In this document: piece by piece, positions 5,588 through 7,263 of the stretch
Position numbering within the stretch: position 1 is the stretch's first letter
Layout: the number at the start of each line of letters is the position of its first letter
NCBI GenBank assembly: GCA_964465735.1
Contig: CAYXKT010000136.1
Span: forward strand, 1-7,263
Reading direction: 5' to 3'
Origin: Erginobacter sp964465735
GTDB lineage: Bacteria > Auribacterota > Erginobacteria > Erginobacterales > Erginobacteraceae
DNA: 7,263 nucleotides
Notes under the pieces: model-generated
Database searches by the model: none
What the model saw: the letters and a program-made list of their open reading frames with translations, nothing else
What the model was told of the DNA's origin: nothing
Translations under genes and position numbers: made by a program

Positions 5588-5607
5588 ATTTTTTTTGCGG
5601 TGGAAAT

Positions 5608-6225
5608 ATGATCAGGCAATTTACCAAGGGGATTTTTCAGCGGAACCCGGTCTTCGTCCTCCTGCTCGGGCTCTGCCCGACCCTGGCGGTCTCGACCTCG
5701 GTCGTCAACGCCATCGGGATGGGAGCGGCGGCGACCTTTGTCCTGGTCTTCTCCAACCTGATCGTCTCTCTGATCCGGAACCTGGTCCCGAACAAGATCC
5801 GCATCCCCTGTTATATCGTGGTCATCGCCACTTTTGTCACCCTGGTTGAGCTGGCCCTCGAGGCCTATCTCCCGGATCTCAACGCATCGCTGGGTCTCTT
5901 TGTCCCCCTGATCGTGGTCAACTGTATCATCCTCGGTCGGGCGGAGGCCTTTGCCTCCCGTAACCGACCCCTGGTCTCTGTTGCCGATGGGCTGGGGATG
6001 GGGGTCGGCTTCACCCTCGCTCTGACAGTTCTGGGGACGATCCGGGAAGTCTCCGGGTCCAACTCCCTGTTCGGGTTAGAGCTGATCCCCGGGTTCTCCC
6101 CGGCGATGGTTATGATCCTGCCGCCGGGGGCGTTTTTAACCATCGGCCTACTGCTCGGACTCTTCGCTCTCTTCCGGTCCCGCCGGGAGAAAGGCGGCGC
6201 GTCCCCGACGGGGGAGGGGCCCTGA
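5608..6225 (+). CDS. rnfE: Ion-translocating oxidoreductase complex subunit RnfE
   Basis: RnfE is an integral membrane subunit related to NqrD. It pairs with RnfA and shares a [2Fe-2S] cluster in the membrane with it. The product has 205 residues with about six hydrophobic helices. The start MIRQFTKGIFQRNPVFVLLL is typical. The two ligand cysteines are C23 in LGLCPTLAV and C106 in VNCIILGRAEAFA. Other conserved parts are NKIRIPCYIVVIATFVT and DGLGMGVGFTLAL. The ATG at 5608 is chosen over an in-frame TTG at 5560, which lies inside the right inverted repeat and would add repeat-encoded residues. GGTGGA (5599-5604) is a usable but close ribosome binding site. The C-terminal tail after FRSRREKGG is short, hydrophilic and G/P-rich. 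A GxxExxY cassette separates it from rnfG. Confidence 0.94.
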   Translation: MIRQFTKGIFQRNPVFVLLLGLCPTLAVSTSVVNAIGMGAAATFVLVFSNLIVSLIRNLVPNKIRIPCYIVVIATFVTLVELALEAYLPDLNASLGLFVPLIVVNCIILGRAEAFASRNRPLVSVADGLGMGVGFTLALTVLGTIREVSGSNSLFGLELIPGFSPAMVMILPPGAFLTIGLLLGLFALFRSRREKGGASPTGEGP

Positions 6226-6299
6226 AATCAAGTCAATAAACCGGCGGGAAAAAAGATAAATGATTCTCTTCCGTTTTGTCTGGTCAGGTGCACTATACC

Positions 6300-6380
6300 T
6301 CATCGCAAGAAGCGAAGAGACGAAGCAATCTGAGCTTTTTGCTGAGGAAGAGATTTCTTCGGCCTCCGGCTTCGCAATGA
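6300..6380. repeat. CATTGCGA-type palindromic element (copy 2) between rnfE and rnfA
   Basis: Starting at TCATCGCAAG and ending at TTCGCAATGA (6371-6380), the element has CGAAGCAATCT (6321-6331) facing AGATTTCTTCG (6351-6361) with 10 of 11 positions complementary, and a short inner AGC/GCT stem. Its order of motifs matches copy 1 at 571-648 closely, including the T-run loop and GAGGA before the second inner arm. The surrounding gap 6226-6426 holds no gene. Confidence 0.7.
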
Positions 6381-6426
6381 TTAATTAATTGGCCCCACAT
6401 TAGATGGAAGAGAAACAGGACAAGAA

Positions 6427-7083
6427 ATGATTGCCGAACTTTTTATAATTTTTGTCGGAGTGGTCCTGGTCAACAACTTTGTCCTGGTCCGGTTTCTCGG
6501 TCTCTGCCCCTATATCGGGGTTTCCCGGGACTTGAAATCGGCGCTGGGGATGGGGTTGGCGGTGATCTTCGTGATGACAATGGCCTCGGCGGTGACCTGG
6601 GTCATCTATTATTACCTCCTCGCTGCCACCCCTCATAACGTCTGGTTCCTTCTCTGGGGCGATGGGGCCGATCCCTCCGCCTTTGACTTCTCCTACCTGC
6701 GGACGATCGCTTTTATCCTGGTCATCGCCGCTCTGGTCCAGCTGGTGGAGATGATTATTACCAAGACCAGTCCGGCCCTCTACCGGGCGCTGGGTATCTA
6801 TCTCCCCCTGATCACCACCAACTGCGCGGTCCTCGGGGTGACGGTCCTGAATATCGATATCTTTTTCCGGAACGGTGAGCCGCTGGCGGGAAGTTTCATC
6901 AAGTGCCTGGTCCAGGGGTTTGGGGGCGGGGCCGGCTTTACTTTGGCCCTGATTATGATGGCCTCGATCCGGGAGCGGTTGGACCTGGCCGACATTCCCC
7001 CGGCCTTGAAGGGAGCCCCGATCGCTTTCCTGGTCGCCGCATTGATGTCGATGGCCTTCCTCGGCTTTACCGGTTTGATATAA
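6427..7083 (+). CDS. rnfA: Ion-translocating oxidoreductase complex subunit RnfA
   Basis: RnfA is the integral membrane partner of RnfE, related to NqrE. The product has 218 residues, longer than the roughly 190 I expect for the family. Helix 1 carries VNNFVLVRFLGLCPYIGVS with ligand C27. The second ligand is C133 in ITTNCAVLGV. Other signatures are GMGLAVIFVMTMASAVTW, EMIITKTSPALYRALGIYLP and GFGGGAGFTLAL. The extra length comes mainly from a loop at about 66-88 (TPHNVWFLLWGDGADPSAFD) and a few residues near 147-155. Start ATG 6427 has AGGA (6417-6420) at good spacing. It follows rnfE across a 201-nt gap with a palindromic element, and rnfB follows 136 nt later. Confidence 0.94.
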   Translation: MIAELFIIFVGVVLVNNFVLVRFLGLCPYIGVSRDLKSALGMGLAVIFVMTMASAVTWVIYYYLLAATPHNVWFLLWGDGADPSAFDFSYLRTIAFILVIAALVQLVEMIITKTSPALYRALGIYLPLITTNCAVLGVTVLNIDIFFRNGEPLAGSFIKCLVQGFGGGAGFTLALIMMASIRERLDLADIPPALKGAPIAFLVAALMSMAFLGFTGLI

Positions 7084-7219
7084 ATGGTTCTCTCCAGTTC
7101 AAAGTGGGGAACAACGTGTATGGTCAGGGTGGGGCATTGGAGGGATGGGGGGATGGATCTGCTTCATCACTGCATTAATTGAACTTTGAATTTCGAACTT
7201 TAAGCACTTTAAACTTTCT
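7084..7219. other. rnfA-rnfB spacer without a recognisable gene
   Basis: The first part (7084-7179) includes AGTTCAAAGTGGGG, which resembles one and a half units of the 7-bp repeat, then a G-rich stretch near 7120-7157 of unknown origin. TTCAAAGT (7098-7105) can pair with ACTTTGAA (7183-7190). No open frame here has coding character. The right part is the inverted heptamer repeat listed separately. No Shine-Dalgarno is seen before rnfB. Confidence 0.5.
7180..7216 (-). repeat. Degenerate inverted copy of the 7-bp tandem repeat
   Basis: TGAACTT, TGAATTT and CGAACTT (7180-7200) are heptamers in the reverse orientation of the RAAGTTM array at 3320-3375. The continuation TAAGCACTTTAAACTT reads, on the opposite strand, AAGTTTAAAGTGCTTAAA, close to AAGTTTGAAGTGCCTGAA at 3364-3381. 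The match across non-repetitive bases argues for common origin and not chance. Confidence 0.6.
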
Positions 7220-7263
7220 ATGACAGCAATACTGTCGGCTATATTAACCATCAGCGGGTTGGG
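7220..7263 (+). CDS. rnfB: RnfB, N-terminal fragment cut by the window edge
   Basis: From ATG 7220 the frame reads MTAILSAILTISGLG and runs off the window. A short hydrophobic N-terminal anchor ending in a Gly-Leu-Gly is what RnfB has before its iron-sulfur domains, and rnfB is the expected next gene after rnfA in the C-D-G-E-A-B order. RnfB is the ferredoxin-interacting subunit with several clusters, none of which is in view. There is no ribosome binding site upstream; the bases before the ATG belong to the inverted 7-bp repeat. The identification rests mainly on position plus the anchor sequence. Confidence 0.7.
   Translation, partial: MTAILSAILTISGL

Noticed and set aside
5560..5607. Upstream extension of RnfE from TTG 5560
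   Set aside because: The added residues are encoded by the right inverted repeat and the T-run; ATG 5608 has a ribosome binding site and gives the family N-terminus.
1..7263. tRNA or rRNA genes
   Set aside because: No cloverleaf-like set of stems with a GTTCRAAyC-type arm, and no rRNA core sequence, was seen; the GTTCAAAG motifs at 3320-3375 and near 7098 belong to the heptamer repeat.

Overview
The window is a G+C-rich bacterial segment read almost entirely on the plus strand. Its core is an Rnf gene cluster in the order rnfC-rnfD-rnfG-rnfE-rnfA-rnfB, with rnfB cut off by the right edge after 15 codons. Rnf is a membrane complex that transfers electrons between ferredoxin and NAD+ and couples this to Na+ or H+ movement, so the organism probably runs a ferredoxin-based anaerobic metabolism. 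A 51-residue lysine/arginine-rich protein upstream resembles the small basic protein family that I associate with the PVC superphylum (Verrucomicrobia, Chlamydiae and relatives such as Omnitrophota). An uncultivated PVC-type or neighbouring candidate lineage is my best guess, made from memory and not from a search.

Layout. Positions 2-499 hold the end of a TPR-type protein. Positions 500-953 are non-coding and filled with two overlapping palindromic elements. At 954-1974 lie the small basic protein gene and a secreted protein with two SH3b domains, probably co-transcribed. rnfC (2030-3334) follows a 55-nt hairpin-containing gap. The rnfC-rnfD gap carries a 7-bp tandem repeat and a palindromic repeat. 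rnfD and rnfG are 2 nt apart. Between rnfG and rnfE sits an A/T-richer GxxExxY gene bounded by near-perfect 35-bp inverted repeats. rnfE and rnfA are separated by a CATTGCGA-type hairpin element, and rnfA and rnfB by 136 nt that include a degenerate, inverted copy of the 7-bp repeat.

The Rnf proteins look functional. RnfC has two CxxCxxCxxxC iron-sulfur motifs, RnfD and RnfG keep the threonines expected to carry covalent FMN, and RnfE and RnfA each keep the two membrane cysteines thought to hold a shared [2Fe-2S] cluster.

The unusual feature is not the enzyme but its gaps. Four of the five intercistronic junctions have been filled by different repeat families, while the reading frames stay intact. 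In two cases the repeat begins at, or just before, the stop codon of the upstream gene. The GxxExxY cassette is the best candidate for an undescribed mobile or selfish unit.
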